Shown: positions 27,286-36,789, counted from the stretch's first letter. The stretch: DNA of 64,000 nucleotides from JAGNRR01 sp965230665 (GCA_965230665.1 CBDDLM010000004.1:124001-188000); one strand, 5' to 3'. Notes: generated by a model not told the origin, from the letters alone. A program made the numbers and translations.

Positions 27286-28056
27286 ATGAAGTTAAAACTA
27301 CAACGCCCTATTGCTTGTGTAGATCTTGAAACTACTGGTATTAGTATCACTAAAGATAGAATTGTTGAAATTGCAATAATCAAAGTGTTGCCCGATGGTG
27401 AACGCAATACAAAAGTGATGCGCATCAATCCTGAAATGCCTATCCCACCAGTCACAACAGAGATCCACGGCATTTCGGATGCCGATGTAGCGGATAAACC
27501 AACTTTTAAAGAAGTAGGTAATGAAATTAAGCAGTTTCTTGATAACTGCGATTTGTGCGGCTTTAACTCTACCAGATTTGACTTTGCCTTGCTGACTGAA
27601 GAGTTCTTGAGAGTTGGTATTGATATCGATTTAAAAAATAGAAATCTTATAGATGCTCAGCAGATTTTCATGAAAAAAGAACCTAGGACACTTACAGCTG
27701 CCTATAAGTATTACTGCGATAAAAATTTGGAAAATGCGCACTCCGCATTAGCAGATGCAGAAGCTACTTTTGATATTTTGCTTGCCCAAATAGAACGTTA
27801 CGATGATATAGGCACCACTCCGGAGGAGTTAAGTTCTGTTTCAAGAGGCGCAGATATCCTAGACTATGCAAGAAGACTGAAGTTAGTAAACGGCGTTCCA
27901 ACCTTCAACTTTGGAAAGTTTAAAGAGCAGCCTGTAAAAAATGTTTTTGATAAAGAACCACAATATTATGATTGGATCATGCGTAGTGACTTCGCTCAGG
28001 ATACTAAAAATGTTTTATCAAAAATTTATACCGAGTATAAATTAAAACAAACGTAG
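27286..28056 (+). CDS. DnaQ-like DEDDh 3'-5' exonuclease
   Basis: A 256-residue protein with the exonuclease signature CVDLETTGISITKDRIVEIA (ExoI Asp and Glu), GFNSTRFDFALLTEEF (ExoII) and AHSALADAEATFDILLAQ (ExoIII with His and Asp), all in the first 170 residues. The C-terminal about 60 residues (GVPTFNFGKFKEQPVKNVF) form the small domain seen in Bacteroidota stand-alone epsilon-like proteins. It may proofread for the DNA polymerase encoded nearby at 29189-32803, or act in RNA or repair processing; which one cannot be seen. Confidence 0.88.
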   Translation: MKLKLQRPIACVDLETTGISITKDRIVEIAIIKVLPDGERNTKVMRINPEMPIPPVTTEIHGISDADVADKPTFKEVGNEIKQFLDNCDLCGFNSTRFDFALLTEEFLRVGIDIDLKNRNLIDAQQIFMKKEPRTLTAAYKYYCDKNLENAHSALADAEATFDILLAQIERYDDIGTTPEELSSVSRGADILDYARRLKLVNGVPTFNFGKFKEQPVKNVFDKEPQYYDWIMRSDFAQDTKNVLSKIYTEYKLKQT

Positions 28057-28080
28057 ATTTGGCAAATCTTTAGCCCTATT

Positions 28081-28788
28081 TTGAAGAACATCGTTATCAT
28101 ACCAACCTATAATGAAAAGGAAAATGTCGAAAAGATCATTCGAAAGGTTTTCTCTTTATCAGAAGGTTTTCATATCCTGATTGTTGATGATGGTTCTCCA
28201 GATGGTACAGCGGATATCGTAAAAGGTCTACAGACTGAGTTTCCTGAAAGGCTTTTTATAGAAGAACGAACCGGTAAACAGGGCTTAGGTACAGCTTACA
28301 TCCTAGGGTTTAAATGGAGTTTAGACAAAGGATATGACTACATCTTCGAGATGGACGCTGATTTTTCTCATAATCCTGATGACTTACCTCGATTATTGGA
28401 TAGTTGCATAAACGACGGTGCTGATATGAGCGTTGGTTCGCGATATGTGCGGGGCGGCAAGGTGGTGAATTGGCCTTTTAATAGAATCTTTATTTCATAC
28501 GGTGCATCACTTTATGTACGAACTATACTGTGGTTACCCGTAAAGGACTGTACCGCTGGTTTTGTTTGTTATAGTGCTGAGGTGTTGCGTAATATTGATT
28601 TAGATAATATTCGTTTTATTGGCTATGCCTTTCAGATCGAAATGAAATATAGAGCCTGGCGCAAGAAGTTTAAAATTAAAGAAGTGCCCATCACTTTTGT
28701 AGATCGCGTTGAAGGCACTTCTAAAATGAGTACAGGTATTGTAAAAGAAGCTGTACTGGGTGTTTGGAAAATGCGTTTCGGAACATAA
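28081..28788 (+). CDS. Polyprenol-phosphate mannosyltransferase (DPM1-like GT2)
   Basis: A 235-residue GT2 enzyme with a TTG start at 28081, 24 bases after the exonuclease gene. Motifs are VIIPTYNEKENVEKII, ILIVDDGSPDGTADIV, IFEMDADFSHNPDDLPRLL (DxD), VGSRYVRGG and TAGFVCYSAEVL, all characteristic of dolichol/polyprenol phosphate mannose synthases. It transfers a sugar from a GDP-sugar to a lipid phosphate at the membrane for protein or polysaccharide glycosylation. There are no C-terminal membrane segments, as in the soluble-catalytic type. Confidence 0.9.
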   Translation: MKNIVIIPTYNEKENVEKIIRKVFSLSEGFHILIVDDGSPDGTADIVKGLQTEFPERLFIEERTGKQGLGTAYILGFKWSLDKGYDYIFEMDADFSHNPDDLPRLLDSCINDGADMSVGSRYVRGGKVVNWPFNRIFISYGASLYVRTILWLPVKDCTAGFVCYSAEVLRNIDLDNIRFIGYAFQIEMKYRAWRKKFKIKEVPITFVDRVEGTSKMSTGIVKEAVLGVWKMRFGT

Positions 28789-28794
28789 ATAAAA

Positions 28795-28818
28795 AAACCT
28801 GATGTTTCCATCAGGTTT
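28795..28818 (-). terminator. Terminator between the mannosyltransferase and trxA
   Basis: Arms AAACCTGATG (28795-28804) and CATCAGGTTT (28809-28818) with a four-base loop. Read on the minus strand it continues into a T run, so it chiefly terminates trxA; it may work in both directions. Confidence 0.85.
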
Positions 28819-28846
28819 CCTTCTTGTAATTAATAAATAATATTTA

Positions 28847-29164
28847 TTAAGCGTGTGTTTCAATCCGCTTTACAATCTCTCCCTTAGGAACCGCACCGAC
28901 TAATTTATCTACAACCTCACCTCCTTTAATAAAAAGAATCGCTGGGATACTTGTTATACCATAAGTCATAGAAGTATCTCCGTTTTCATCTACGTTCAAC
29001 TTACCAATGTTTACTTCTTCTCCTTTTTCTTCTGCTAAGGCTTCAATAGTTGGTCCTAGTGCTAAACAAGGTCCACACCAAGGAGCCCAAAAATCTACTA
29101 CTGATAGTTTCTCACTGTCTAACACTTCTTCCTTAAAGTTTGCATCTGTGAATGTCTTTGCCAT
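28847..29164 (-). CDS. trxA: Thioredoxin
   Basis: A 105-residue cytoplasmic thioredoxin with FWAPWCGPCLALGPTIEALA (WCGPC active site), KLNVDENGDTSMTYGITSIP (cis-Pro) and ILFIKGGEVVDKLVG. Full length and typical. It follows dnaE by 24 bases on the same strand and ends at a strong terminator. Confidence 0.97.
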   Translation of the reverse strand: MAKTFTDANFKEEVLDSEKLSVVDFWAPWCGPCLALGPTIEALAEEKGEEVNIGKLNVDENGDTSMTYGITSIPAILFIKGGEVVDKLVGAVPKGEIVKRIETHA

Positions 29165-29188
29165 AATTTGTTTTTTTTGTTTAAGTTT

Positions 29189-32100
29189 TTAAATCGATTC
29201 GATATGATAATCCAAGCCTTCAATATTACTGATTTCATTTAACAAGTCCGAAACCATTACTATTTTTTTATTCCCAAGGTGAATTCGCTTATCTGTTTCA
29301 TTATCTACAATATGTATTCCAAGTTCAGTTTCTCCTGCCCTTTCGGCATATTTGTTAATGATTTCCATAAAAGCGTCATCAACTTTTGTCAGATTCATAT
29401 ATACATTCAGACGTTTTGTATAGAGTTTCATTACATCTTCCAAAAGCGAGATCTTTTCTATGCTGATAAACGGACGCTTATCATTTACGCGCTTGCTACG
29501 CGTCACTGTAATTTCCATGATCAGCTTATTATCATTTTCTAAAAAATGTTTGTGTCTCAGATAATGCTCCTTGAACATCAGTAACTGCTGACTACCTGAA
29601 TAGTCATTCATATTAAATTTAGAAAATAAGGTGCCCGTACGCGCCTCAATATGAGCCACATCACTTAAGTAACCCGCAATAATAAACGGACGCATTTCTG
29701 GTCCTTCCGTAATTCCTTCCTCTGCTTGTTTTTGCATAAGGTTAATACAGGCCGTTAAATCGGCAATATCATTAAAGTTATAAAGTTGAAGCTCTCTTTG
29801 ATAGTTATCCAAAGGATGCGCGGTGATATAAAAGCTCAAAACCGCCTTCTCTCGTTTGAGCTTCTCTGCTAAAGTCCATTCTTCACAGTCGGCTAGCTTG
29901 GGCGGCTGCACATCGGGTAAGCCCATTTCACCAAACAAGCTGTTGTTTAGCATTTCCTGGCTACCGGCAAAATCACTACCATACTTCAATATCAGATCCA
30001 AATTAGTGTACTTACTTCCCGCTCCTTGTGCGAAAAACATGGCCCGATGCATAGATTCGAAACTATCAAAGGCGCCACCTTCTGCTAAAGCCTCTACGGT
30101 TTTACGGTTTAAGCCTTTGTTTTTCACACGTGCTGATAAATCAAAAATATCTTTAAAAGCACCATGCTCTTCTCGATCCTCCAAGATGGCTTCTACTGCT
30201 GCATCCCCCACATTTTTTAAAGAAGATAAACCAAAGCGCACCTCTCCGTCTGTATTCACGCTAAAGTCCTTTTTACTCTTATTAATATCTGGCCCAAGTA
30301 CTTTCAAGCCCATCCGCTTACACTCGGCCATATATTGCGCCATAGCGTCGATATTCCCAGCCTTAGCATTCAGCAGGGCGGTCATATATTCAGCGGGATA
30401 ATTAGCCTTAAAATAGGCTGTATGATATGCTAAATAGGCATAACAGGTGGAGTGAGACTTATTAAAAGCATATTGTGCAAAGGCCTCCCAATCCGTCCAA
30501 ATTTTTTCTGCGGTCTTTTTTGAGTGACCATTATCGTCACATCCTTCCAAAAACTTCTCTTTGAGTTCATCCAGAACGGCTTTTTGCTTCTTCCCCATGG
30601 CTTTTCGAAGAATATCCGCCTCTCCACGGGTAAAATTAGCCAGCTTTTGAGATAATAACATCACCTGCTCCTGATATACTGTAATTCCATAGGTCTCTTC
30701 GAGATATTCCTCCATGGCATCAAGGTCATACTTTACCTCTTCAAGACCATGTTTTCGTTTAATGAAACTAGGGATATAGGCCATCGGCCCAGGACGAAAT
30801 AGGGCGTTTAAAGCAATTAAATCCTCAATTTTATCTGGTTTTAGCTGCTTCAGGTATTGCCGCATACCATCGCTAGCAAACTGGAACGTCCCAAACGTCT
30901 TAGCTTTTTGGTATAACTCAAATGTTTTAGGATCATCCATTGGTATCGTATCCAGATCCAGCTCTACCCCATGATTTTCCTTTACGAACTGGATACTCTG
31001 CTTGAGTAAGGTCAGATTAGTCAGCCCAAGAATATCTACTTTAATAGCACCTGCATTTTCTACAACTCGACCATCAAACTGAGTGACATTCAATTCAATA
31101 TCTTTCATGCGGCACATGGGCATAAGTTCATCCAAAGGTTTTGGACCAATTAGTATACCCGCAGCATGAATTCCCGTATTCCGAATAGTTCCTTCTAGCT
31201 TAACGGCCTCTCTCAATACCTTACCATCCATATCGTCTTGCTTATACTTCTTCTGCAATAGCTTGACGTTATTCTGCCACTCGGTTTGGTCTAATTTACT
31301 CTTAATTTCTTCATCAGAATACTTCAATATTTTATTTAACGAAATCCCTGGAATCGCTGGAACTAAATTAGTTAGCTGAGTTGTTAAACCCAAATCATAA
31401 TCCATCACACGCCCCACATCTTTGATACTCATCTTAGCAGCCATGGAGTTATGTGTGATAATTTGCGCTACCTGATCCTGCCCATACTTCTCTACAATGT
31501 AGCTAATCACCTTCCCTCTTCCATGATCATCAAAGTCGGTATCAATATCCGGCATAGACTTCCGATCTGGGTTCAAGAAGCGCTCAAACAGCAGATCATA
31601 CTTCATAGGGTCAATATTGGTAATATCAATACAATAAGCCACTACACTACCAGCAGCGGACCCACGCCCACTCCCAACGAACACGTCGTTTCGCTTACTC
31701 CACATAATAATATCACTCACGATAAGGAAATAACCCGCAAAACCCATATTCTTAATTACGCCAAGTTCAAACTGCAAACGCTCCTCAATCTCGGGTGTGA
31801 GAATCTTATATCGACGTTTAGCCCCTTCGTAGGTTAAGAATGACAAATAATCGTCTTGTGTCTTAAACTGAGATGGAATTTCGTAGTTCGGCAAAAGCAA
31901 ATCATTCGTCACGGATACCATCTCCACCTTATCTACTATTTCATTGGTATTATCAATCGCTTGTGGAATATCCTTGAAGAGTTCAGTCATTTCTGCCGTC
32001 GTCTTCATATAGAACTGGTCATTAAAGAAACCAAAGCGATAATCCTTCTTATTCAAATCTGGATTATCATAATCCTTTTGAATGGGGGTCGTTTGCTTCT

Positions 32101-32803
32101 CTCCTGTATTAATGCAAAGCAAGAGGTCGTGGCTGTTATAATCCTCATTATCAACATAATGATTATCATTACTTGCAATCATTTTGCAATTATACTTTTC
32201 AGCAAACTTCATGAGCGCAGCGTTTGCTACTTCCTGATCTGGAATCCCATGCCGTTGAAATTCTACGTAGAAATCATCTCCAAAAATGTTATACCACCAT
32301 TTAAATTCCTCCTCGCCAGCATCTTCCCCATCTCGCAAAATCGCCTGGGGCACACTAGCCCCTAAACAACAAGTTGTAGCAATCAAACCTTCATGATATT
32401 TTTCGATGAGCTCCTTGTCGATTCGAGGAAACTTAGAATACAAGCCCTCGGTATACCCCAAGGTACATAGTTTTAGGAGGTTGCGGTATCCTTGAGGATT
32501 TTTGGCCAATAAAAGCTGATGATAACGTTTATCACGCTTTTCTCGGCTAAACTGTTTCTCATGTCGATTCTCTACCAAGTAAAACTCACAACCTACAATG
32601 GGCTTCACCTTGGGCGTACCATCAGCGTGGGTATGCTTTTTGGCTTCCATCACAAAGTTATAGACTCCAAACATATTCCCATGATCGGTAATGGCTATGG
32701 CCGGCTGGTCATCTTCTATGGCTTTTTCATAAAGCTTACCAATGTCGCTAGCGCCATCTAGCAGAGAATATTGTGTATGATTGTGTAAATGAGAGAATTT
32801 CAT
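29189..32803 (-). CDS. dnaE: DNA polymerase III subunit alpha
   Basis: A 1204-residue replicative polymerase. The N-terminal PHP domain begins with FSHLHNHTQYSLLDG. The palm contains FVGSGRGSAAGSVVAYCI and PDIDTDFDDHGRGKVI (catalytic Asp pair), then NTGIHAAGILIGPKPLDELM and FRPGPMAYIPSFIKRKHG. The tau/beta-interacting fingers follow (VYQEQVMLLSQKLANFTRGEAD split over 30600-30700), and an OB-fold (PFIIAGYLSDV, GTLFSKFNMND) ends it. Length is normal. A -7 promoter element lies just upstream. trxA follows. Confidence 0.97.
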   Translation of the reverse strand: MKFSHLHNHTQYSLLDGASDIGKLYEKAIEDDQPAIAITDHGNMFGVYNFVMEAKKHTHADGTPKVKPIVGCEFYLVENRHEKQFSREKRDKRYHQLLLAKNPQGYRNLLKLCTLGYTEGLYSKFPRIDKELIEKYHEGLIATTCCLGASVPQAILRDGEDAGEEEFKWWYNIFGDDFYVEFQRHGIPDQEVANAALMKFAEKYNCKMIASNDNHYVDNEDYNSHDLLLCINTGEKQTTPIQKDYDNPDLNKKDYRFGFFNDQFYMKTTAEMTELFKDIPQAIDNTNEIVDKVEMVSVTNDLLLPNYEIPSQFKTQDDYLSFLTYEGAKRRYKILTPEIEERLQFELGVIKNMGFAGYFLIVSDIIMWSKRNDVFVGSGRGSAAGSVVAYCIDITNIDPMKYDLLFERFLNPDRKSMPDIDTDFDDHGRGKVISYIVEKYGQDQVAQIITHNSMAAKMSIKDVGRVMDYDLGLTTQLTNLVPAIPGISLNKILKYSDEEIKSKLDQTEWQNNVKLLQKKYKQDDMDGKVLREAVKLEGTIRNTGIHAAGILIGPKPLDELMPMCRMKDIELNVTQFDGRVVENAGAIKVDILGLTNLTLLKQSIQFVKENHGVELDLDTIPMDDPKTFELYQKAKTFGTFQFASDGMRQYLKQLKPDKIEDLIALNALFRPGPMAYIPSFIKRKHGLEEVKYDLDAMEEYLEETYGITVYQEQVMLLSQKLANFTRGEADILRKAMGKKQKAVLDELKEKFLEGCDDNGHSKKTAEKIWTDWEAFAQYAFNKSHSTCYAYLAYHTAYFKANYPAEYMTALLNAKAGNIDAMAQYMAECKRMGLKVLGPDINKSKKDFSVNTDGEVRFGLSSLKNVGDAAVEAILEDREEHGAFKDIFDLSARVKNKGLNRKTVEALAEGGAFDSFESMHRAMFFAQGAGSKYTNLDLILKYGSDFAGSQEMLNNSLFGEMGLPDVQPPKLADCEEWTLAEKLKREKAVLSFYITAHPLDNYQRELQLYNFNDIADLTACINLMQKQAEEGITEGPEMRPFIIAGYLSDVAHIEARTGTLFSKFNMNDYSGSQQLLMFKEHYLRHKHFLENDNKLIMEITVTRSKRVNDKRPFISIEKISLLEDVMKLYTKRLNVYMNLTKVDDAFMEIINKYAERAGETELGIHIVDNETDKRIHLGNKKIVMVSDLLNEISNIEGLDYHIESI

Positions 32804-32814
32804 ATTCGGACTAT

Positions 32815-32822
32815 CAAATTTA
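32815..32822 (-). promoter_or_regulatory. -7 promoter element of dnaE (TAAATTTG)
   Basis: On the minus strand TAAATTTG matches TAnnTTTG and ends 11 bases before the dnaE ATG, giving a short leader. The -33 element is not evident. Confidence 0.5.
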
Positions 32823-32990
32823 AATGATGGTTGTTAAGGTCACGAATCTGGCTGCATGGAGATATAAAGATTTAAAAGTAGCAATGGTGGATAAAGTGGC
32901 ATTATTGTTAAATAACCAACCTCAAAAGGTTGTTCATTGCACGAGTAATATTGAATGCAAAAACAAATAAAAATTACACCCCCTTGACAT

Positions 32991-33023
32991 TTTTGGCGAT
33001 ATCTCCAGATAAAAGTACTTTTA
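32991..33023 (+). promoter_or_regulatory. Bacteroidota-type promoter of the EGF-like lipoprotein
   Basis: TTTTG ending at 32995, 20 nt, then TACTTTTA (33016-33023), one mismatch from TAnnTTTG. The start codon is at 33040. Confidence 0.6.
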
Positions 33024-33039
33024 GAAAAAATAAGTCTAT

Positions 33040-33567
33040 ATGTTTAGAACATTTTCGTCAATTGCTACATTCCTATTTTTTATTGTCGCTTGTACTTGCA
33101 TTCTTCCTTCCTGTAAAAAGAATTGTGAAAACATCTCTTGCAAAAATGGAGGAACATGTGCCGATGGCACTTGCAGCTGCCCTCAAGGTTGGGAGGGTGA
33201 ACTTTGTGAAAATATTGCACCAAGTAATTATAATAAAAACTTTAACGCGGCAGACTCGTACACAACAGGCTCTTCGACATCAGTGATAACCTATACAAGT
33301 TCAGTTTCTAGCGGATCAAACAATACCGTACTTTTTACGAATTTCTCTGCTGGTAATTACCCCGATGTCGCGTATGCCACATTAAATGGTAACAGCTTAA
33401 CATTTCCAGCTCAAAGAGCAAGTCAATATCCAGGAGATACAGCTACCTTAACTGGCACTGGAACAATTGGATTTGGCACAATGCAACTCAACTATACAAT
33501 TGAATACACCTATACTTTCCCTACAAACAACACTGTCGTTATAGACTATACAGGGTACTGGAACTAG
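33040..33567 (+). CDS. Lipoprotein with EGF-like domain
   Basis: A 175-residue protein with a lipoprotein signal (lipobox LPSC, Cys25). It is followed at once by a Cys-rich EGF-like module, CKKNCENISCKNGGTC then CSCPQGWEGELC, with six cysteines in EGF spacing. The rest (about 60-175) is a Ser/Thr-rich beta domain with alternating strands (TSVITYTSSVSSGSNNTVLF, TIEYTYTFPTNNTVVIDYTG). EGF-like lipoproteins with such a tail are common in Bacteroidota and are surface or periplasmic. A near-consensus promoter lies upstream. Function unknown. Confidence 0.8.
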   Translation: MFRTFSSIATFLFFIVACTCILPSCKKNCENISCKNGGTCADGTCSCPQGWEGELCENIAPSNYNKNFNAADSYTTGSSTSVITYTSSVSSGSNNTVLFTNFSAGNYPDVAYATLNGNSLTFPAQRASQYPGDTATLTGTGTIGFGTMQLNYTIEYTYTFPTNNTVVIDYTGYWN

Positions 33568-33923
33568 CTAATGCATATAACAATGGCATGGCTTTGTAGA
33601 AGACAAAAAACAGCTTGACCTATAGATGTAAGCGTTACGTTATAAACAAAGACATACTAATTATAATCCATAAGATTCTCCTCGTCTACTTTCTCTTATT
33701 ATTATAATACGACATTAAAGTATGCGAAGGCATCATTAAAAGAAATGAGATCACTGATAAGAAAATAATTCTTGATCTTTTCATACTACCAAATATAATA
33801 AATTTAATGCTGCCTCAGGGTTTGCTCAACGAATAAGATTTAGTCTATTTCATTGACAAGTGGAAAACAAAATCATAGATATAAATCCGTAAATTTACAC
33901 AGCAGTTAAACACTGGGTTTCAT
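33568..33923. other. 356-base gap with no large gene
   Basis: No reading frame above about 35 codons is convincing on the plus strand. The only structured content I see is a possible minus-strand small secreted peptide gene (33686-33784) with its own -7 element. No repeat, tRNA or terminator is apparent. Confidence 0.6.
33686..33784 (-). CDS. Possible 32-residue small exported peptide
   Basis: An ATG-to-TAG frame encoding a short peptide with a basic start (MKRSR), a hydrophobic core (IIFLSVISFLLMM) and a polar basic tail ending NNKRK. It therefore looks like a signal or membrane peptide. TATATTTG, an exact TAnnTTTG -7 element on the minus strand (33790-33797), ends five bases before the ATG. 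There is no -33 match and no homology that I can judge. It could equally be chance coding. Confidence 0.3.
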   Translation of the reverse strand: MKRSRIIFLSVISFLLMMPSHTLMSYYNNKRK

Positions 33924-34283
33924 ATGTCACAGATCAGCACACTTCTTTTACTTCTATCTTTATCAGTATTTCATCCTACAGAATTAAATAAAACAAAAAA
34001 ACATAAAGGTTCTATTGAAGGCATTATCTCCAATGAACATGAGCATGCCATCCCGAATGCCCTGATTTATCTCAAAAAGGAAGATGAGCTCATAAAAGTA
34101 ACTACTTCTGATTCTTTGGGTGAATACAAAATAGCTTCTGTCAAAGCGGGGACCTATTCTATAAGCGTTTCTTACGTTGGGTACTTTAAGAAGGAAATTA
34201 AGGGCATAACCGTTGGAAAGGGTAAAAAAGAGCTTGATATAAAAATGAAAGAGTTACGTTGCACGCACGGACATACTCACTAG
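33924..34283 (+). CDS. Secreted carboxypeptidase-regulatory-like small protein
   Basis: A 119-residue protein with a hydrophobic N-terminal signal (STLLLLLSLSVFH). One CarboxypepD_reg-like beta-sandwich follows: GSIEGIISNEHEHAIPNALI, SDSLGEYKIASVKAGTYSIS and VSYVGYFKKEIKGITVGKG. This module normally begins TonB-dependent receptors; here it stands alone. The C-terminus CTHGHTH is His-rich and could bind metal. Function unknown. Confidence 0.7.
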   Translation: MSQISTLLLLLSLSVFHPTELNKTKKHKGSIEGIISNEHEHAIPNALIYLKKEDELIKVTTSDSLGEYKIASVKAGTYSISVSYVGYFKKEIKGITVGKGKKELDIKMKELRCTHGHTH

Positions 34284-34429
34284 AACGTTCTTATTTTTTG
34301 AGCAAGCGTTAAAAGACAAATAACGGTTAACAGTTTAGTTTATATATATGTGTAAAGAATTACACAATGAACACGAATGTGCCGATTTGATAGCATGAAT
34401 ACACCTTTTTTGGTGAGGAGTAAAAAAAT

Positions 34430-34454
34430 ACTATTGCAACTTAGTTGCAATAGT
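34430..34454. promoter_or_regulatory. Perfect palindromic operator candidate upstream of the flavoprotein
   Basis: Arms ACTATTGCAAC (34430-34440) and GTTGCAATAGT (34444-34454) with a TTA spacer. The right arm contains TTG (34445-34447), which with 18 nt spacing to TACCTTTA (34466-34473) could be the promoter of the gene at 34491. A dimeric repressor bound here would block that promoter. The regulator is not identified in the window. Confidence 0.65.
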
Positions 34455-34490
34455 GCAAAATAGTTTACCTTTACTTCAAAAAAAGGTGAT

Positions 34491-35396
34491 ATGGATAAAA
34501 ACCAATTTGAAGTTATCATACTTGGTGGTAGTTATGCAGGACTTTCAACAGCTATGACTCTAGGACGCTCTCTCAGAAATACGTTAGTTATAGATGCTGG
34601 AAATCCCTGCAATCGCCAAACACCTCATTCTCATAACTTTCTTACACAAGACGGACGGACACCAAAAGAAATATCCGAACTTGGAAAAAAACAAGTTCTG
34701 CAATACGACAGTATAAAATTCTGTGAAGGACTTGCAGTTCATGCAAAAAGAATTTCAACAGGCTTTGAAATCACAAGCTCAAATAATGAAATTTTCACGG
34801 CAAAGAAATTAGTTTTTGCAACAGGAATTATGGACATTATGCCAAATATTGAAGGTTTTGCAGCATGTTGGGGTATCTCAGTAGTACATTGCCCTTATTG
34901 TCATGGTTACGAAATAAGGAACAAAAAGACCGCTATCATTGCCAATGGAGATGACGCATTTCATCTGGCTTCAATAGTACATAATTTAAGTAAGGAAATT
35001 ATCATCCTAACATCGGGCAATAAAGACTTTGAAGCGGATCAATTGGAAAAATTAGCACAACATCAAATTAGAATCATTGAAAAGGAAATTTTGACCATCA
35101 AACACAAGAATGGTCAATTAGAAAATATTGTTTTTACGGATAACACTACGGAAAGTTTTGAATGTGCATATGCGCGAATCCCATTTGAACAAAACACGCC
35201 CCTACCAAAAGAACTGGGCTGTAGATTTACAGAACATGGGCATATTGAAGTAAGCGCTATGCAAAAAACTTCTGAGGAAGGAATTTTTGCCTGCGGAGAT
35301 AATAGTACAATGATGCGCTCGGTTGCCACTGCAGTTTACGGGGGCAATATAACGGGGGCAGTTATTAACAACGAGCTCATACAGGCTACGTTTTAA
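34491..35396 (+). CDS. Thioredoxin-reductase-like FAD/NAD(P) oxidoreductase
   Basis: A 301-residue flavoprotein with the FAD-binding motif VIILGGSYAGLSTAMTLGRS, TPHSHNFLTQDG, the redox pair C134-P-Y-C137 in HCPYCHGYEI, and FACGDNSTMMRSVATAVYGG at the C-terminus. The NADPH subdomain is reduced in the middle, as in the low-molecular-weight TrxR-like group. These reduce thioredoxin-like partners or act in thiol stress. A perfect palindrome overlapping its promoter suggests repressor control. A close relative of ferredoxin/thioredoxin reductases; the electron acceptor is unknown. Confidence 0.88.
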   Translation: MDKNQFEVIILGGSYAGLSTAMTLGRSLRNTLVIDAGNPCNRQTPHSHNFLTQDGRTPKEISELGKKQVLQYDSIKFCEGLAVHAKRISTGFEITSSNNEIFTAKKLVFATGIMDIMPNIEGFAACWGISVVHCPYCHGYEIRNKKTAIIANGDDAFHLASIVHNLSKEIIILTSGNKDFEADQLEKLAQHQIRIIEKEILTIKHKNGQLENIVFTDNTTESFECAYARIPFEQNTPLPKELGCRFTEHGHIEVSAMQKTSEEGIFACGDNSTMMRSVATAVYGGNITGAVINNELIQATF

Positions 35397-35529
35397 ACAG
35401 CTCTCTTCTTATGAGTTTGTTCTGAATAATCCATTTAATCCCTTGGTTTAATTTCACTATCTTCCAATACCCGATTCATAGCTTCTTGCTAATTTTATAT
35501 TCTTAATAGAGTACCACATACTTAAAACA

Positions 35530-36630
35530 ATGCGCATAGGATTCATAATATTGCTAGCACTTCAAAGTGCTTTTCATTTAATAGGATTTCTTGAAATATT
35601 TGGCATTTCTAAATTCGAGATACTGAAACAATCCATCTCAAAAGTATCAGGCCTATCTTTCTTGCTAACCTGCCTACTTTTTGTAACATCACTCACTTTA
35701 TTTCTGACACGCTCTAAAACGTGGTGGGCTTATGCATTCTTAGCCATAATCTTGTCTCAAGTATTGATTTTTATGTTTTGGGGAGCACTTCGATATGTAT
35801 CCATAGTGAATGGTATTATTCTGATCGGAACTTTAATTGCTTATTCGAACTATCGCTTTGAAAATATGGTTCAAACAGAAAGAACAGAGCTCCTCAGCAA
35901 ATCTGTAAACAAACAGGAAGAGCACATTCAGTTAAATGACCTCTCTCATCTTCCACCGATTATTCAAAAATGGCTAAAAAATAGTGGTGTCATTGGCAAA
36001 CAAAAAGTTTCAAATGTATATCTAACACAGACCATTTCTCTTAAACTAAGTCCATCACAAACAGAATGGAACACGGGAACAGCAGAACAGTATTTTACGA
36101 CCTATCCCCCTGCATTTAATTGGAATATTCATACTAAAATGAAGTCGTTGTTAAACGTCGTAGGAAGAGATAAGTTTGAGAACGGTCAAGGGGCAATGCT
36201 TATCAAACTACTTGGGCTCATTCCTGTTGTTGATGTCAAAAAAAATGACAAAATAAACCAAGCTACTGCTCAACGGTTTCTAGCTGAAATCGTCTGGTTT
36301 CCAACGGCAGCTTTAAGTTCATCTATTCAATGGGAACCTATAGATCATCATAGTGCAAAAGGCACCTTACATTATAACGGAACCAAGGGATCAGGTATTT
36401 TCTTCTTTGATCACCAAGGGCGCTTTAATAAATTCGTTGCTATGCGCTATAAAGACATAAGTGACACAGCACCTAGGGAATGGACGGTTACAGCGACTAA
36501 AATTGAAGAACGAAACGGCATTAAAATACCCACCGAATGTGAAGCAAGTTGGAAACTAAATAACGACACTTGGACATGGCTCAAACTAAAAATTAAGCAA
36601 ATCCAATATAATAAAGATCTCAACGAGTAA
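35530..36630 (+). CDS. DUF6544/DUF6920-like membrane protein
   Basis: A 366-residue protein with three to four transmembrane helices in the first about 115 residues (IGFIILLALQSAFHLIGFLE, VSGLSFLLTCLLFVTSLTLF, WWAYAFLAIILSQVLIFMFW, VSIVNGIILIGTLIAY). A soluble domain follows (about 140-366) with LPPIIQKWLKNSGVIG, RFLAEIVWFPTAAL and SGIFFFDHQGRFNKFVAMRYKD, motifs of the DUF6544 family. Stands alone. Function not known for the family. Confidence 0.75.
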   Translation: MRIGFIILLALQSAFHLIGFLEIFGISKFEILKQSISKVSGLSFLLTCLLFVTSLTLFLTRSKTWWAYAFLAIILSQVLIFMFWGALRYVSIVNGIILIGTLIAYSNYRFENMVQTERTELLSKSVNKQEEHIQLNDLSHLPPIIQKWLKNSGVIGKQKVSNVYLTQTISLKLSPSQTEWNTGTAEQYFTTYPPAFNWNIHTKMKSLLNVVGRDKFENGQGAMLIKLLGLIPVVDVKKNDKINQATAQRFLAEIVWFPTAALSSSIQWEPIDHHSAKGTLHYNGTKGSGIFFFDHQGRFNKFVAMRYKDISDTAPREWTVTATKIEERNGIKIPTECEASWKLNNDTWTWLKLKIKQIQYNKDLNE

Positions 36631-36789
36631 TTCTAATAAAGAATTACAGGACAAACTATCCTGACAAGATCAAGAATAACATGCCAGTTGAAATACGTTA
36701 CGCAATAAAATTGTAATGTATTATATTTACGACACTCATGTTTATACCATGAAACTACAGATCATTTCAGCAGATTTAATCATCCTTGT

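Noticed and set aside
32936..32960. CAACCT/AGGTTG hairpin upstream of the EGF-like lipoprotein
   Set aside because: Short stem, no T tract, and no link to a known RNA element.
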